This document shows, one piece after another, positions 17,253-26,049 of a DNA stretch of 64,000 nt. Made by a program: the position numbers and the translations under genes. Every line of letters starts with the position of its first letter. The stretch's first letter is position 1. Below the pieces are notes generated by a model. The model saw only the letters and a list, made by a program, of their open reading frames with translations. It did no database searches and was not told the origin of the DNA. Origin of the DNA: Psychrobacillus sp. OK032 (GTDB taxonomy: Bacteria; Bacillota; Bacilli; Bacillales_A; Planococcaceae); contig NZ_FOGY01000005.1 of the NCBI RefSeq assembly GCF_900111345.1, positions 1 to 64,000 on the forward strand, written 5' to 3'.

Positions 17253-19124
17253 ATGCGCCAAGCAATCGGTTTTATCATCATATTACTTTGCTTTCCATTC
17301 ATATGGATTTTATATTCTTATATTCACACAGAAATACAAGTAGCTAGTTCATATAAAGATAATCTCGCAGAGTCAATTCAATTATCGAGTCCATTGATTT
17401 CTTCACCTATTGTTTTCCTAGATGAACAGGAGCAGGTATTTTCAGAGGATTATGTTGAATGGCGAGAACCCCTTCCACTTGAATCCATTCCTCTATTTGC
17501 ACAAGAGTTGTTCATACAAAGTGAGGATGTAGAGTTTTACAATCATATTGGATTTAACTTTAGTGCCATTTTTCGTGCGGTTTTCGTTAACGCTATTGCC
17601 AATTCAAAAGACCAAGGTGCCAGTACCATAACACAACAACTCGTCCGACTACGTTATTTAACTACCGAAAAAACGTATGAGCGAAAAGTAACGGAATTAT
17701 TGTATGCGTATGAAATGGAAAAACAATCGACAAAAGAGGAAATACTATCTAATTATTTAAATGAGATTTATTTTGGGAACCAAGTTTATGGAATTGGGGC
17801 TGCTGCAACATATTATTTTAGCCAACCGTTAAATGAGTTAACGGAAGCGGAACTCGCCTTTATTAGTGCTATTCCAAATAACCCAACGTTATATGACCCT
17901 TTAGTCCATTTCGATGCAACGAAAAAAAGACAAGAGTTACTCATTGATGTATTGGTCAAAAACCAAAAGATATCTGCAACCGATGGAGAAACATTAAAAG
18001 CAGATCCAATTGTATTGCACATAAAAACGAAAACACAACTATATCCTGCCTACAGTACATACGTGTTAGAGGAATTAAAAAATCTAATCGCCTATAAAGA
18101 AGGCTTTGCAGAAAAAATAGCTTCTGCGCAAAACGAACAACAAAAAACCTTATTCGAAAAAGAACTGCAATCTCGTGTAAGTGAAATCAGTACTAAAGGA
18201 ATTACCATATTTACTGCTCTCGATCCAGTTAAGCAACTAAAGGATGAAAAGTATGTTAACGACTTACTACTTAAATCGGCCGGCTTACAAGCAGCATCTG
18301 CTGTTATAAATAATGATACAAGAGAAATTACTAGTATATATGGAGGAATTAACTATAAAAAGTTCGACTTTCACCGAGCATACCAAGCAGTGAGACAGCC
18401 AGGTTCTGCTTTCAAACCATTACTTGTCTATGCTCCATTGTTTGAAACGACATCTTTAACTCCGCAAAATACGATAAATGCCGGTAAATTATGTATAGGT
18501 ACTTACTGTCCTCAAAATTATGGTGGAGCGATTTTTGGGAATGTTACGATTAAACAAGCGTTTAGTTTTAGCTATAACACACCTGCTGTTCGTTTGCTCC
18601 AAACGACTGGTATCGAAACTGCATTTGATAAATTGGTACCTTTTCAATTCAACCATATAGTAAACGAGGATTATTCCTATGCAGCTGCATTAGGGGGGCT
18701 GACAAAAGGAGTTACCCCACTAGAAATGGCAGATGCATATACAAGTTTTATAAACGGGATGTATAAACCCGCGCATGCAATTCGTAAAGTTGTGGATATA
18801 GATGGCGAGACATTATATGAATGGAACGAGGAAGAACAAGAGGTTTGGTCATCTAAAACGGTACAAACAATGCGTAATTTATTACGTGATGTAGTCGCAA
18901 ATGGAACAGGAAAAGGTATTTCTGTACAATCATCGTATATTGGTGCTAAAACAGGGACGACGAATGATTATGTGGATTATTGGATAGCCGGATTATCTGA
19001 CACGTATACGTCTGCTGTTTGGATTGGCTATGATATGCCTAAAAACATGAAACGAATCGAATCGAAAAAAATACACCATTCCATCTTCAATCAAATTATG
19101 AGGAACGACAAAAGAAGCTACTAA
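17253..19124 (+). CDS. pbpD: Bifunctional penicillin-binding protein, PBP4 type
   Basis: 623-residue class A PBP (B. subtilis PbpD has 624) that polymerises glycan strands and crosslinks peptides outside the membrane. A single N-terminal membrane anchor spans about residues 4-25. The GT51 glycosyltransferase domain (about 65-240) shows EDVEFYNHIGF with the catalytic Glu, and GASTITQQLVR. The transpeptidase domain (about 320-610) has the SxxK serine in QPGSAFKPLL, the SYN triad and KTGTTNDY. The ATG at 17253 follows GGAG. The stop codon lies in the loop of its terminator. Position next to an MFS gene and a YufK-like gene matches the B. subtilis yuxJ-pbpD-yufK neighbourhood. Confidence 0.95.
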   Translation: MRQAIGFIIILLCFPFIWILYSYIHTEIQVASSYKDNLAESIQLSSPLISSPIVFLDEQEQVFSEDYVEWREPLPLESIPLFAQELFIQSEDVEFYNHIGFNFSAIFRAVFVNAIANSKDQGASTITQQLVRLRYLTTEKTYERKVTELLYAYEMEKQSTKEEILSNYLNEIYFGNQVYGIGAAATYYFSQPLNELTEAELAFISAIPNNPTLYDPLVHFDATKKRQELLIDVLVKNQKISATDGETLKADPIVLHIKTKTQLYPAYSTYVLEELKNLIAYKEGFAEKIASAQNEQQKTLFEKELQSRVSEISTKGITIFTALDPVKQLKDEKYVNDLLLKSAGLQAASAVINNDTREITSIYGGINYKKFDFHRAYQAVRQPGSAFKPLLVYAPLFETTSLTPQNTINAGKLCIGTYCPQNYGGAIFGNVTIKQAFSFSYNTPAVRLLQTTGIETAFDKLVPFQFNHIVNEDYSYAAALGGLTKGVTPLEMADAYTSFINGMYKPAHAIRKVVDIDGETLYEWNEEEQEVWSSKTVQTMRNLLRDVVANGTGKGISVQSSYIGAKTGTTNDYVDYWIAGLSDTYTSAVWIGYDMPKNMKRIESKKIHHSIFNQIMRNDKRSY

Positions 19125-19140
19125 ACAGTAGCTTCTTTTT
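19110..19140 (+). terminator. Intrinsic terminator overlapping the pbpD stop codon
   Basis: Perfect stem AAAAGAAGCTACT (19110-19122) / AGTAGCTTCTTTT (19127-19139), 4-nt loop. The TAA stop (19122-19124) is at the loop. T tract on both strands, so it can also end the convergent gene. Confidence 0.9.
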
Positions 19141-19145
19141 GAATT

Positions 19146-19709
19146 TTATAATAACGGCAAACTAGCGATAATTCCATTATATAGCTTGATGACTGCATAG
19201 ATTATTAAAGCTAAAAATATACTCCAGACAATGATCTCGAACATGATTAACCCTACCGTCCCTAATAAGCTCATCGAATTACTCAATTTAAATACGACAT
19301 AAATAAAATAAATAAATGCAGTTGCAAGAAATAGTAGAAGCAATAATTGAATTGATTGTAAACCAACAGCGGAAATTACTGATCCTACAAAAAAGATTAC
19401 GTAACCGCCACGTGCTTGTGAAATAGTCTTCCCTTCAAAATCCTTTGAAAAAAATAACATCCCGATCTCATGAATCGTTTCCGCAATAAGCTTCAAAGCC
19501 GAAAAAAGCATAAAATAAACGAGTACTAAAATAATGAGCAGAAATAATTTCAGCTCTAAATCAGATAAGAACTCTCTCATTCCACTATATACACCTATGA
19601 CTTTAAACAATTCAATTGCTTTATTCATCGTGTAAACAGAAAAGTTTAAACTAAATAATAAAATCGTTATTAACGGCAAAAATCCGAACACATATGGGTT
19701 TTTCATCAC
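19146..19709 (-). CDS. yufK: YufK-like integral membrane protein (DUF5366)
   Basis: 187 residues with about five hydrophobic helices (roughly 8-28, 52-74, 104-125, 125-142, 155-180) and few charged residues. Size, topology and position beside pbpD agree with B. subtilis YufK, an uncharacterised membrane protein. No catalytic motif is visible. It is convergent with pbpD and shares its terminator. The family assignment rests mainly on synteny and length, so it is tentative. Confidence 0.65.
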   Translation of the reverse strand: MMKNPYVFGFLPLITILLFSLNFSVYTMNKAIELFKVIGVYSGMREFLSDLELKLFLLIILVLVYFMLFSALKLIAETIHEIGMLFFSKDFEGKTISQARGGYVIFFVGSVISAVGLQSIQLLLLLFLATAFIYFIYVVFKLSNSMSLLGTVGLIMFEIIVWSIFLALIIYAVIKLYNGIIASLPLL

Positions 19710-19827
19710 TATCCTCTTATTCTATAAAGTATTCAGTTTTATCATAACGAAGAGAAGATACATTCCGCAAGTAGCTGTCAATTTTTTCGTCATGCAATTA
19801 CTAACCTTTTGCGATAAATTTTAGAGT

Positions 19828-19878
19828 TACAATCAATTACGTCTCGGCGTAATTGCGTCCAGATTTTGAATTGCGCTT
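19828..19878. repeat. Family C repeat start
   Basis: Contains CAATCAATTACGTCTCGGCG followed by TAATTGCGTCCAGATTTTG, the shared start of the C/D elements seen at 49302, 54502, 56690 and 58612. ATTACG..CGTAAT is a small dyad. No downstream end of the element is visible here, because it runs directly into a short open frame. Confidence 0.75.
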
Positions 19879-19913
19879 TTGCCTTATTTGTTACTGGTCC
19901 AGTTGGAGGACAT

Positions 19914-20018
19914 ATGATGGGACGTGCAGCTTATTTATCTGGAGTGAAAATGTGGGATAAATCCGTTCGGAATGATCTTGCTGAAGTAGTAAAGAAAAAA
20001 AGCGAACGTAACAAATAA
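19914..20018 (+). CDS. Short ORF, possible truncated gene 3' end
   Basis: 34 codons from the ATG at 19914 (MMGRAAYLSGVKMW...), preceded by TTGGAGGA, with the stop immediately before an intrinsic terminator. The frame is open upstream through family C repeat sequence and encodes ALFVTGPVGGH in protein-like style. This looks like the 3' remainder of a gene whose 5' part was replaced by the repeat, or a very small gene. The C-terminus is Lys/Glu-rich. I do not recognise the family. Confidence 0.4.
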   Translation: MMGRAAYLSGVKMWDKSVRNDLAEVVKKKSERNK

Positions 20019-20066
20019 AAAGCTTTTGCAACCGCGACAAATTCGCGCGTTGCAAAAGCTTTTGTT
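20017..20066 (+). terminator. Bidirectional terminator
   Basis: Arms AAAAGCTTTTGCAAC (20018-20032) and GTTGCAAAAGCTTTT (20049-20063) with an inner GCGCGAA-like dyad. T tract on the plus strand. It lies between the short ORF and the Gly/Tyr-rich protein gene. Confidence 0.85.
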
Positions 20067-20070
20067 TTTA

Positions 20071-20370
20071 TTAGTAATAACCATCGTAATATGGATAATA
20101 CGGATCATACGGATATGATGGGTAATATGGATATCCGCCGTAACCGTATCCTCCGTATCCGTATCCCCCATATAATGAAGAACCTAAAAGACCTCCGACT
20201 AAGCCCCCTACAAATGGACCTCCAAAGCCAAAGCCTCCAAATCGCCCAAAACCAGGACCCCTAAAACCTCCAAAGCCGGGACCTCTAAATCCGCCAAAGC
20301 CAGGACCTCTAAAACCGCCAAAGCCAGGACCCCTGAAACCGCCAAATCCTCCTCCACGAAAACGAACCAT
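20071..20370 (-). CDS. Gly/Phe/Tyr-rich repeat protein
   Basis: 99 residues of low complexity. Residues about 8-42 are tandem copies of the octapeptide GGFRGPGF (four, plus a degenerate one), encoded by 24-bp DNA repeats. A short hydrophobic Gly/Val/Leu segment follows (FVGGLVGGLLGSS, about 53-65), then a YGGYGYGG and PYYPSYPYDPYYPYY tail. No signal peptide. The ATG at 20370 has GGAGGAG upstream, and a terminator follows. Composition resembles spore-coat or phase-separating Gly/Tyr-rich proteins, but I cannot name a family. In a spore former a coat or crust role is possible. That is inference. Confidence 0.75.
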   Translation of the reverse strand: MVRFRGGGFGGFRGPGFGGFRGPGFGGFRGPGFGGFRGPGFGRFGGFGFGGPFVGGLVGGLLGSSLYGGYGYGGYGYGGYPYYPSYPYDPYYPYYDGYY

Positions 20371-20429
20371 GCTTCTCCTCCTTTCCTCACAGTGTATGCC
20401 ACTAGGGAAAGTGAGCCTGTGCGTTTGCC

Positions 20430-21932
20430 CTACTCTTCGTCTGCCATTCTTTCGATTAATGTAGCAAGCGTACGTACCATAACTCCTGTACCACCTTTTG
20501 GACCGAAGTCATATGCAGCTTTCGTATCCGACGTCCCTGCAATATCTAGATGGATCCATGGTGTATTTTCTACAAATTCACCTACAAATCCTCCGCCGAA
20601 AATCATATGACCATCGCTACCGGGTGAGTTGTTTAAATCTGCTACATCACTTTTACGAATACGTTTTTTATCATTTTCCGTTAAAGGCAATCTCCATGTA
20701 AATTCTCCTGTTTCAATTGAAGCTTCCATGAATGTTTCGAAGAATTCTTCGTCATTTGTAAGTGCACCTGTTTTATCGTATCCTAGTGCCGTAATAACTC
20801 CACCAGTTAATGTTGCAACGTCTACAATATAGTTAGCACCTTGTTGTTTTGCATATGTTACTGCATCTGCTAGCACTAATCGTCCTTCTGCATCGGTATT
20901 TAAAATTTCAATCGTTTTCCCACTCATCGATGTAATTACATCATCTGGTTTAAAAGCATTTCCAGAGATCATATTATCTGTCGAGGCAATAACTGCAATT
21001 ACATTTTTGTTTGGACGAAGCTCACCAATAATTTGCATCGCACCTAATACTGCAGCTGCTCCGCCCATATCCCCCTTCATACCGACAATACCTGTTTTTG
21101 TTTTGATCGAGTAGCCGCCAGTATCAAATGTAATACCTTTCCCTACAAGTGCTACAACATCTTCCCATTTTTCTGTCGCTTGGTATTTTAAAACAAGTAA
21201 TCTTGGTTCTTCTACGGAGCCTTGGTTGACAGCAAGTAAAGCACCCATCCCAAGCTCTTCGATTTCTTTCTTACCTAAAATTTCGGTTTCAAAATTATAT
21301 GTATTGCCAAGTTCTCTTGCATACTCTCCTAATTGTGTAGATGTTAGGACATTGCCTGGAGTATTTACTAAAATTCTTGCTTCATTTACTGCATCCGCAT
21401 AAATGGAGCCTACTTCAAAATAAGAAACTACTTCGTCACTATCCTCATCTGTTAATAGCTCAATTGCTGGTAAGTAGTAGTCCGGAACATTAGAAGATGT
21501 TTTATACCCTTCATATATAAATGAACCCATTCCAAGCCCTTCCGCAGCTAAATAAGCAACATCTCCATCTAAAATAGACTCCGTGCTAAATGATGGAATC
21601 CAAATTGCTAAAGACTCTGGTTTGCTTGCTAACAATTCTTTTCCAACAAGACCGAATGCTTCGCGAATATTTTCTTGTGTTAATTGTTTACGTTCGCCAA
21701 TTCCTACAAAAAGAATTCTTTTCACTGCATCATTGTTTGCTACGGGAACTTTTACAATCTTTTTAAGTTCTGATGAAATATCCCCACTTTTCACCCATTG
21801 TGCAATATGTTCACCAAAGTTACTTAAAAAATCTTCCCATTTACTTGTGTTTTCAGCATGTTTAGAAACAGCTACAACTAGTGTTTCGGATTGAATTTCA
21901 TCGAATAATACTTCATTTGTACTAATAATCAT
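20430..21932 (-). CDS. pepA: Leucyl aminopeptidase (M17)
   Basis: 500-residue M17 cytosol aminopeptidase, the length of B. subtilis YuiE, removing N-terminal residues from peptides with two metal ions. The N-terminal macro-like domain spans about 1-165. The catalytic domain carries VGKGITFDTGGYSIK and the metal/signature motif NTDAEGRLVLADAVTYA (about 344-360). The ATG at 21932 follows GGGGGAAA. It is divergent from yuiD, which matches the B. subtilis yuiE-yuiD order. It acts in the cytoplasm, probably in peptide recycling. Confidence 0.94.
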   Translation of the reverse strand: MIISTNEVLFDEIQSETLVVAVSKHAENTSKWEDFLSNFGEHIAQWVKSGDISSELKKIVKVPVANNDAVKRILFVGIGERKQLTQENIREAFGLVGKELLASKPESLAIWIPSFSTESILDGDVAYLAAEGLGMGSFIYEGYKTSSNVPDYYLPAIELLTDEDSDEVVSYFEVGSIYADAVNEARILVNTPGNVLTSTQLGEYARELGNTYNFETEILGKKEIEELGMGALLAVNQGSVEEPRLLVLKYQATEKWEDVVALVGKGITFDTGGYSIKTKTGIVGMKGDMGGAAAVLGAMQIIGELRPNKNVIAVIASTDNMISGNAFKPDDVITSMSGKTIEILNTDAEGRLVLADAVTYAKQQGANYIVDVATLTGGVITALGYDKTGALTNDEEFFETFMEASIETGEFTWRLPLTENDKKRIRKSDVADLNNSPGSDGHMIFGGGFVGEFVENTPWIHLDIAGTSDTKAAYDFGPKGGTGVMVRTLATLIERMADEE

Positions 21933-22052
21933 TATTTTTCCCCCTACTCATTCAGATTCATTCTTATTATATAGGAAGAAGATACATTTTTCGAATTGTA
22001 TGAATGTGTTATACTGTAGTTACTCAAGTTAATCTGAAAGGCGGTGTCTACT

Positions 22053-22529
22053 TTGGCAATCCTCCAAAACACACCATTAATGGCTGCACTTTTTTCTATT
22101 TTCTTTGCGCAATTTGTAAAAATCCCTATTCATTTTCTAATGACAAGGAGATTAGATTGGAAATTATTCACTTCTACTGGTGGAATGCCTAGTTCTCACT
22201 CAGCTGCTGTAACTTCGCTTTGTACCGCAATTGCTTTTGAAAGTGGAATCGATTCTAACCTCTTTGCAGTTGCAACCGTATTTGCTGTTATTGTTATGTT
22301 TGACGCGACTGGTGTTCGTTTCCAAGCGGGGAAACAAGCAGTGGTCATTAACCAAATGCGCGTAGATTTTCAAAACTTTGTTACGCAAACAAAAGATTGG
22401 TCTCATATGAAAAACGAAGAAAAAATTGAAGAGTTAAAAACCCTACTCGGTCATAAACCGATCGAAGTATTTATGGGCGCGTTAACTGGAATCGCAATTT
22501 CAATCATTATTTATACGGCCATTTTATGA
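22053..22529 (+). CDS. yuiD: YuiD family membrane protein (DUF212)
   Basis: 158 residues from a TTG start at 22053 (MAILQNTPL), exactly the length of B. subtilis YuiD. GAAAGGCGGTG precedes it, and the in-frame GTG at 22044 lies inside that RBS. Four or so hydrophobic helices carry the family motif TSTGGMPSSHSAAVTSL (about 40-56), related to acid phosphatase/haloperoxidase (PAP2-like) proteins, plus FDATGVR. A phosphatase activity on lipid phosphates is suggested by the family but not shown. It ends before a short family A repeat and a bidirectional terminator. Confidence 0.88.
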   Translation: MAILQNTPLMAALFSIFFAQFVKIPIHFLMTRRLDWKLFTSTGGMPSSHSAAVTSLCTAIAFESGIDSNLFAVATVFAVIVMFDATGVRFQAGKQAVVINQMRVDFQNFVTQTKDWSHMKNEEKIEELKTLLGHKPIEVFMGALTGIAISIIIYTAIL

Positions 22530-22552
22530 GAAAAGCGCAAGCGCAAGGATAC
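22528..22552 (+). repeat. Family A repeat, minimal remnant
   Basis: GAAAAGCGCAAGCGCAAGGA, only the left end of the family, directly after the yuiD stop codon. Confidence 0.6.
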
Positions 22553-22586
22553 TAAGTAAAAATTTTATACTTTCTTATCTATTGAA

Positions 22587-22620
22587 AAAAGGATGACTCC
22601 GATACGAGTCATCCTTTTAG
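22587..22620 (+). terminator. Bidirectional terminator between yuiD and yuiB
   Basis: Arms AAAAGGATGACT (22587-22598) and AGTCATCCTTTT (22607-22618), loop 8 nt. The yuiB stop codon (22617-22619) overlaps the right arm. Confidence 0.9.
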
Positions 22621-22943
22621 AACATTTGATATCCATTTTTTCTTAAGAATTTAATAACAAATCCAGCTGCAATTGCCCCTACAAGTCCACTAGACAAAAT
22701 AATAATATCTGCTGCATGCAGTGACACTAATTTATCTCCAAGCGCTGAGAAAGCAATTCCTGGCTTCGTGAAATAATCAAAAAAAGCAACTTCATCAATA
22801 ATAAATACAACAACAATTGGATAAAGAATTGCCATAAACCATGTCATTCTAAGTAACATATTCAGTAAAAAAGCGATTCCAAAAAACATGACAAAAAATA
22901 TGAGCACCGAAATGATCATTTGCACAAGCATAAAATCTCCCAT
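22617..22943 (-). CDS. yuiB: YuiB-like membrane protein
   Basis: 108 residues with three hydrophobic helices (about 5-28, 33-50, 78-98) and the conserved-looking opening IISVLIFFVMFFGIAFLLNM. Length, the C-terminal LRKNGYQMF and position between yuiD and yuiA match B. subtilis YuiB. Function is unknown. GGAGG lies 10 nt before the ATG at 22943. The stop overlaps the terminator shared with yuiD. Confidence 0.8.
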   Translation of the reverse strand: MGDFMLVQMIISVLIFFVMFFGIAFLLNMLLRMTWFMAILYPIVVVFIIDEVAFFDYFTKPGIAFSALGDKLVSLHAADIIILSSGLVGAIAAGFVIKFLRKNGYQMF

Positions 22944-23038
22944 AATCTATTACCTCCGTAGCATCTTTTAATAGTTTACCTTAACGGAGGAGAGTATTCA
23001 ATGTACTTGTGTATTTTCACCTATTTGTCATAAAGGGA

Positions 23039-23164
23039 TTATTTTTTCCCTGATCCATTGCAACAGTTACATGTTTCTGAACCGCCTAAGCGTAATTGAA
23101 AATAGCCTTCCCCTTTGCAATATGGACAAGTTTTTGTAACTACCTCTTTCTTCACTCTCGTCAT
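23039..23164 (-). CDS. yuiA: YuiA-like small zinc-ribbon protein
   Basis: 41 residues, starting MTRVKKEVVTKTCPYCKGEG. Two CxxC pairs (CPYC and CNCC/CNGSGK context) make a DnaJ-type zinc-ribbon half-repeat with CxxCxGxG spacing. Length and sequence agree with B. subtilis YuiA, which lies next to yuiB as here. AAAGGATGATGTAA precedes the ATG at 23164. It probably binds one zinc ion; its partner is unknown. Confidence 0.8.
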   Translation of the reverse strand: MTRVKKEVVTKTCPYCKGEGYFQLRLGGSETCNCCNGSGKK

Positions 23165-23263
23165 TTACATCATCCTTTTTAATTTATTTAATATTCAGAT
23201 AATATAACACGAAAGGATTTAATTGTAAATAAAGAAAACAATTTATTTATTATTTAGTTTACC

Positions 23264-23758
23264 CTATTTAATAAATAGCTTATAACTCGTATAACCAAAG
23301 ACATCCCCCGGATTTATTCCGTCAAGTATATTAAACCCGTCCTCAAACTTCTTTTCTGCTAATTCATGGATCATAACGGAAGCATCAGCATCATGCAATA
23401 ATTTGGATGGATGTATCCATTTCACTTCAAATAGCTCCGATAATTGTGCTTGAAGAATGGGATCTTTTTCGATAGGTTGCAATAGAAAAATAGCCATGTT
23501 ATCGCTAATCTTATTTTGGATAACACCACTTCTAAAACCAATCATATGTTGAACTATACACTCCACTCCAGTCTCTTCCTTAACTTCTCTTAAGACGGCT
23601 TCATCTACAGTTTCGTCATTGTTGACAAATCCCGCCGGAAGTGACCATCTTCCATTAAGTCCGCCATATCTTTTTTTCACCACAAGCCATTCACCTGTCT
23701 CATTTATAACTAAACCAGCTACACCTAGCCATATATTTCCTCGTTCTAATTTCGCCAT
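23264..23758 (-). CDS. Nudix hydrolase
   Basis: 164 residues with one Nudix domain (about 10-135). The Nudix box reads GFVNNDETVDEAVLREVKEE then TGV (about 43-65), fitting Gx5Ex7REUxEExGU with all catalytic acidic residues. Such enzymes hydrolyse nucleoside diphosphates linked to another group. The substrate is not predictable from sequence. GGGGGG-type RBS upstream of the ATG at 23758. A family A repeat lies immediately upstream. Confidence 0.9.
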   Translation of the reverse strand: MAKLERGNIWLGVAGLVINETGEWLVVKKRYGGLNGRWSLPAGFVNNDETVDEAVLREVKEETGVECIVQHMIGFRSGVIQNKISDNMAIFLLQPIEKDPILQAQLSELFEVKWIHPSKLLHDADASVMIHELAEKKFEDGFNILDGINPGDVFGYTSYKLFIK

Positions 23759-23777
23759 GTATAAACCCCCCTTTAAA

Positions 23778-24002
23778 AAAAGCGCAAGCGCCTATGTCTA
23801 CCCCGACAGGCAAATGTGACGAGAAGGTACCAAAAAAGTACGCCACATCCTGTAGCAACGGATGATGACCCGCATCGTCCGGGCACAGGAGGCAGCTCCT
23901 CAGCCACTAAAAGCGATTTTGTTTGCGACAAGCTTGCGCAGAAGCAGCTTTTTCACATTTGTCCCCGTGGGGTAAGGCGCTGGAGCTAAATCGATACTAT
24001 AT
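23778..24002 (+). repeat. Family A repeat, full-length copy
   Basis: Starts AAAAAGCGCAAGCGCCTATG, passes through CCCGACAGGCAAATG, CACATCCTGTAGCAACGGATG, GACCCGCATCGT and ACAGGAGGCAGCTCCTCAGC, and ends GGGGTAAGGCGCTGGAGC. The termini are inverted repeats (AGCGCC/GGCGCT). It fills the gap between the Nudix gene and yumB and has no plausible coding frame. Confidence 0.85.
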
Positions 24003-24023
24003 AAAATGTATTAACTTTCTTAT

Positions 24024-24062
24024 TTTTAAAAAAGCTCCCACCTTTAAATTAGGGGGGAGCTA
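24024..24062 (-). terminator. Intrinsic terminator after yumB
   Basis: Stem AGCTCCC (24033-24039) / GGGAGCT (24055-24061). In the minus direction it is followed by a TTTTTT run. Confidence 0.75.
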
Positions 24063-24076
24063 ATAATATTTATATA

Positions 24077-25288
24077 TTATAAACTAAATTTACCTTTTTT
24101 CAATACGAGTGGAACTCCACCGATCATGTAAAGCGCACGGTTATCAATAACTTTTTTCATAATGGAAGCTTTTGTTCCCGTAAGCTTTCTACCCATTACA
24201 TCTCCGATTGCATCATGCTCACCTAGTGAACATACTGCTCCTTTTAGAGCAGGTACAAACTCTTCTGTATCATTGCCTTTAATTAGAGCAACAATATTTT
24301 TTGCTATAGTTACAGCTTGTTGCATAGCAATTTGTGCAGTAGGAGGATATGGACGATTAATCTCTTCATTGATCATAAGCGCACAGTCTCCAACGATAAA
24401 TACATCTGGGAATCCAGGAGCACGCATGTCTTTTTCTACTTTAACGCGAGCACGCATATTTTCAATGCCAGATGATTCGATTAAGCGATTTCCGCGAACG
24501 CCAGCTGCCCATACAACAGTACCAGCTGTGATGAATTCGAATTCGTCTTCGCCTTTTTTAATCTTAACGCCTTCTGGAGTTGCTTCTACTACTGGTGTTC
24601 CAATAGAGAATTCAATCCCTTTAGCTTCTAATCGTCTAACAGCGTACTCTACCAATTCAGGGTCAAAGCCAGGTAGTACCATTGGCGCAGCTTCTACACA
24701 TACAACACGTACTTTTTCTTTTGGTACGTCGTATTCTTTGCATAGTTCAGGTATGCGGTTTCCTAATTCACCTAAAAACTCTATACCAGAAAATCCTGCT
24801 CCACCTACAACAATCGTTAAACGCGTATCGTCTTGCACATCATCAGTTGACCAGTTAGCAAACTGATATTCAATATGGTCACGAATTTGACGAGCAGCAT
24901 TTACATTTGCAATTGAAAGCGCATACTTGTCCAAGCCAGGAATTCCGAAAGTTTCTCCTTCAAAACCTAAACCAATTACTAGGTAGTCATATGTATACTC
25001 ACCAGCACTTGTTGCTACTTTCTTTGTATTTACATCAATTGCATCAACTGTTGCTTTTACAAAAGTTACTTTGCTTGCGTTAATGACACTTTTTACATCG
25101 TATCGAACTTGTTCCGGACGTAATGTACCTGCAGAAGCTTCGTGTAACCATGTAGATTCATAATGGTAATCATTTTTATTTACAAGAATAATATCTGCTT
25201 CATCTGTTCCTACTAATTTCTGAAGGTTCACTACAGTAGTTAATCCACCGTATCCTGCACCTAATACTAGAATTGTTGGTCTTTTCAA
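24077..25288 (-). CDS. yumB: Type II NADH dehydrogenase (YumB type)
   Basis: 403 residues from a TTG at 25288 ([10 protein letters not shown]), chosen because AAGGTGG lies upstream and the GTG at 25303 sits within that RBS. It is a single-domain FAD enzyme with two Rossmann motifs: VLGAGYGGL at the N-terminus for FAD and [10 protein letters not shown] (about 160) for NADH. The second FAD contact is [10 protein letters not shown] (about 300). The C-terminal helix should attach it to the inner membrane face, where it passes electrons to menaquinone without pumping protons. A paralogue, YutJ, lies at 29003-30070. Confidence 0.9.
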   Translation of the reverse strand: MKRPTILVLGAGYGGLTTVVNLQKLVGTDEADIILVNKNDYHYESTWLHEASAGTLRPEQVRYDVKSVINASKVTFVKATVDAIDVNTKKVATSAGEYTYDYLVIGLGFEGETFGIPGLDKYALSIANVNAARQIRDHIEYQFANWSTDDVQDDTRLTIVVGGAGFSGIEFLGELGNRIPELCKEYDVPKEKVRVVCVEAAPMVLPGFDPELVEYAVRRLEAKGIEFSIGTPVVEATPEGVKIKKGEDEFEFITAGTVVWAAGVRGNRLIESSGIENMRARVKVEKDMRAPGFPDVFIVGDCALMINEEINRPYPPTAQIAMQQAVTIAKNIVALIKGNDTEEFVPALKGAVCSLGEHDAIGDVMGRKLTGTKASIMKKVIDNRALYMIGGVPLVLKKGKFSL

Positions 25289-25473
25289 GAAAATCGCAAC
25301 CACCTTTTATATATTTTAGAAGACCTTTAAGACACAAATTATTAGTCATTTTAACGTTTTCGTTTGTCTAATTTGCGACAGAAACCTCTTAACTCTTATA
25401 TTATCCCTTTTACCATGCTATTTCAATACATTGTTAGCGGAATGTTAAGTTAAAATTTACAGAAAACTAATAT

Positions 25474-25516
25474 AAAAGAGAGCATTTTCCAGTTGAAGAA
25501 AATGCTCTCTCCTTTT
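25474..25516 (-). terminator. Intrinsic terminator after yutM
   Basis: Arms GAGAGCATTTTC (25478-25489) and GAAAATGCTCTC (25498-25509), loop 8 nt, T-rich on both sides. Confidence 0.88.
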
Positions 25517-25518
25517 TT

Positions 25519-25881
25519 TTAACAATTTTCAGGAGTACCAGCTTTTTTTGCCGTTCTAAATGAAGTTCCACAGCCACAGGATGCGATAGCATTTGGATTG
25601 TCTATCGTAAAGCCACCACCCATTAAGGACTCTTTGTAATCTATTGTCGTTCCATTTAATATCGAAGCATCCTCTTTAGATACTACAATATTAATCCCAT
25701 GTTGTAAAAGTTCTATATCATCTTCCTTTTTTTCATGTTCAAAACCCATTCCATAAGAAAGACCGCTACATCCACCACCATTTACCGAAACGCGAAGCAT
25801 AGCTCCTTCTTCGCCATTATGCGTCATCATTTCTTTTATGCGGTAAGCTGCCGCTTCAGATATAATCACTACTTCTGTCAT
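25519..25881 (-). CDS. yutM: HesB/IscA-type iron-sulfur carrier
   Basis: 120 residues from the second in-frame ATG at 25881 (MTEVVIISE), the length of B. subtilis YutM. The ATG at 25893 is too close to its AAGGAAGGA to be preferred. An A-type Fe-S scaffold fills the protein, with the three conserved cysteines in GGGCSGLSYG (about 40) and SCGCG (about 105). It probably receives clusters from the SUF machinery and hands them to target enzymes such as LipA, which is also in this window. Confidence 0.92.
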   Translation of the reverse strand: MTEVVIISEAAAYRIKEMMTHNGEEGAMLRVSVNGGGCSGLSYGMGFEHEKKEDDIELLQHGINIVVSKEDASILNGTTIDYKESLMGGGFTIDNPNAIASCGCGTSFRTAKKAGTPENC

Positions 25882-26049
25882 CTGAATCACCATTCCTTCC
25901 TTTGTTATATCATAGCAGTGTTTTTACTATCTAGACAAGGGAAACTACTTGAATCTATTTTAATATATGTGATTTTTATTATCTCGCATTCAAGAGAACT
26001 ATAAAGTATAATGGAACTAGGGGCAAGTTGGATGAAAAGAGGTTTTTTT

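Noticed and set aside
20208-20402. Alternative frame in the Gly-rich gene (Leu/Ala/Val repeats)
   Set aside because: It is a shadow of the 24-bp repeats. The Gly/Phe frame has the RBS and terminator.
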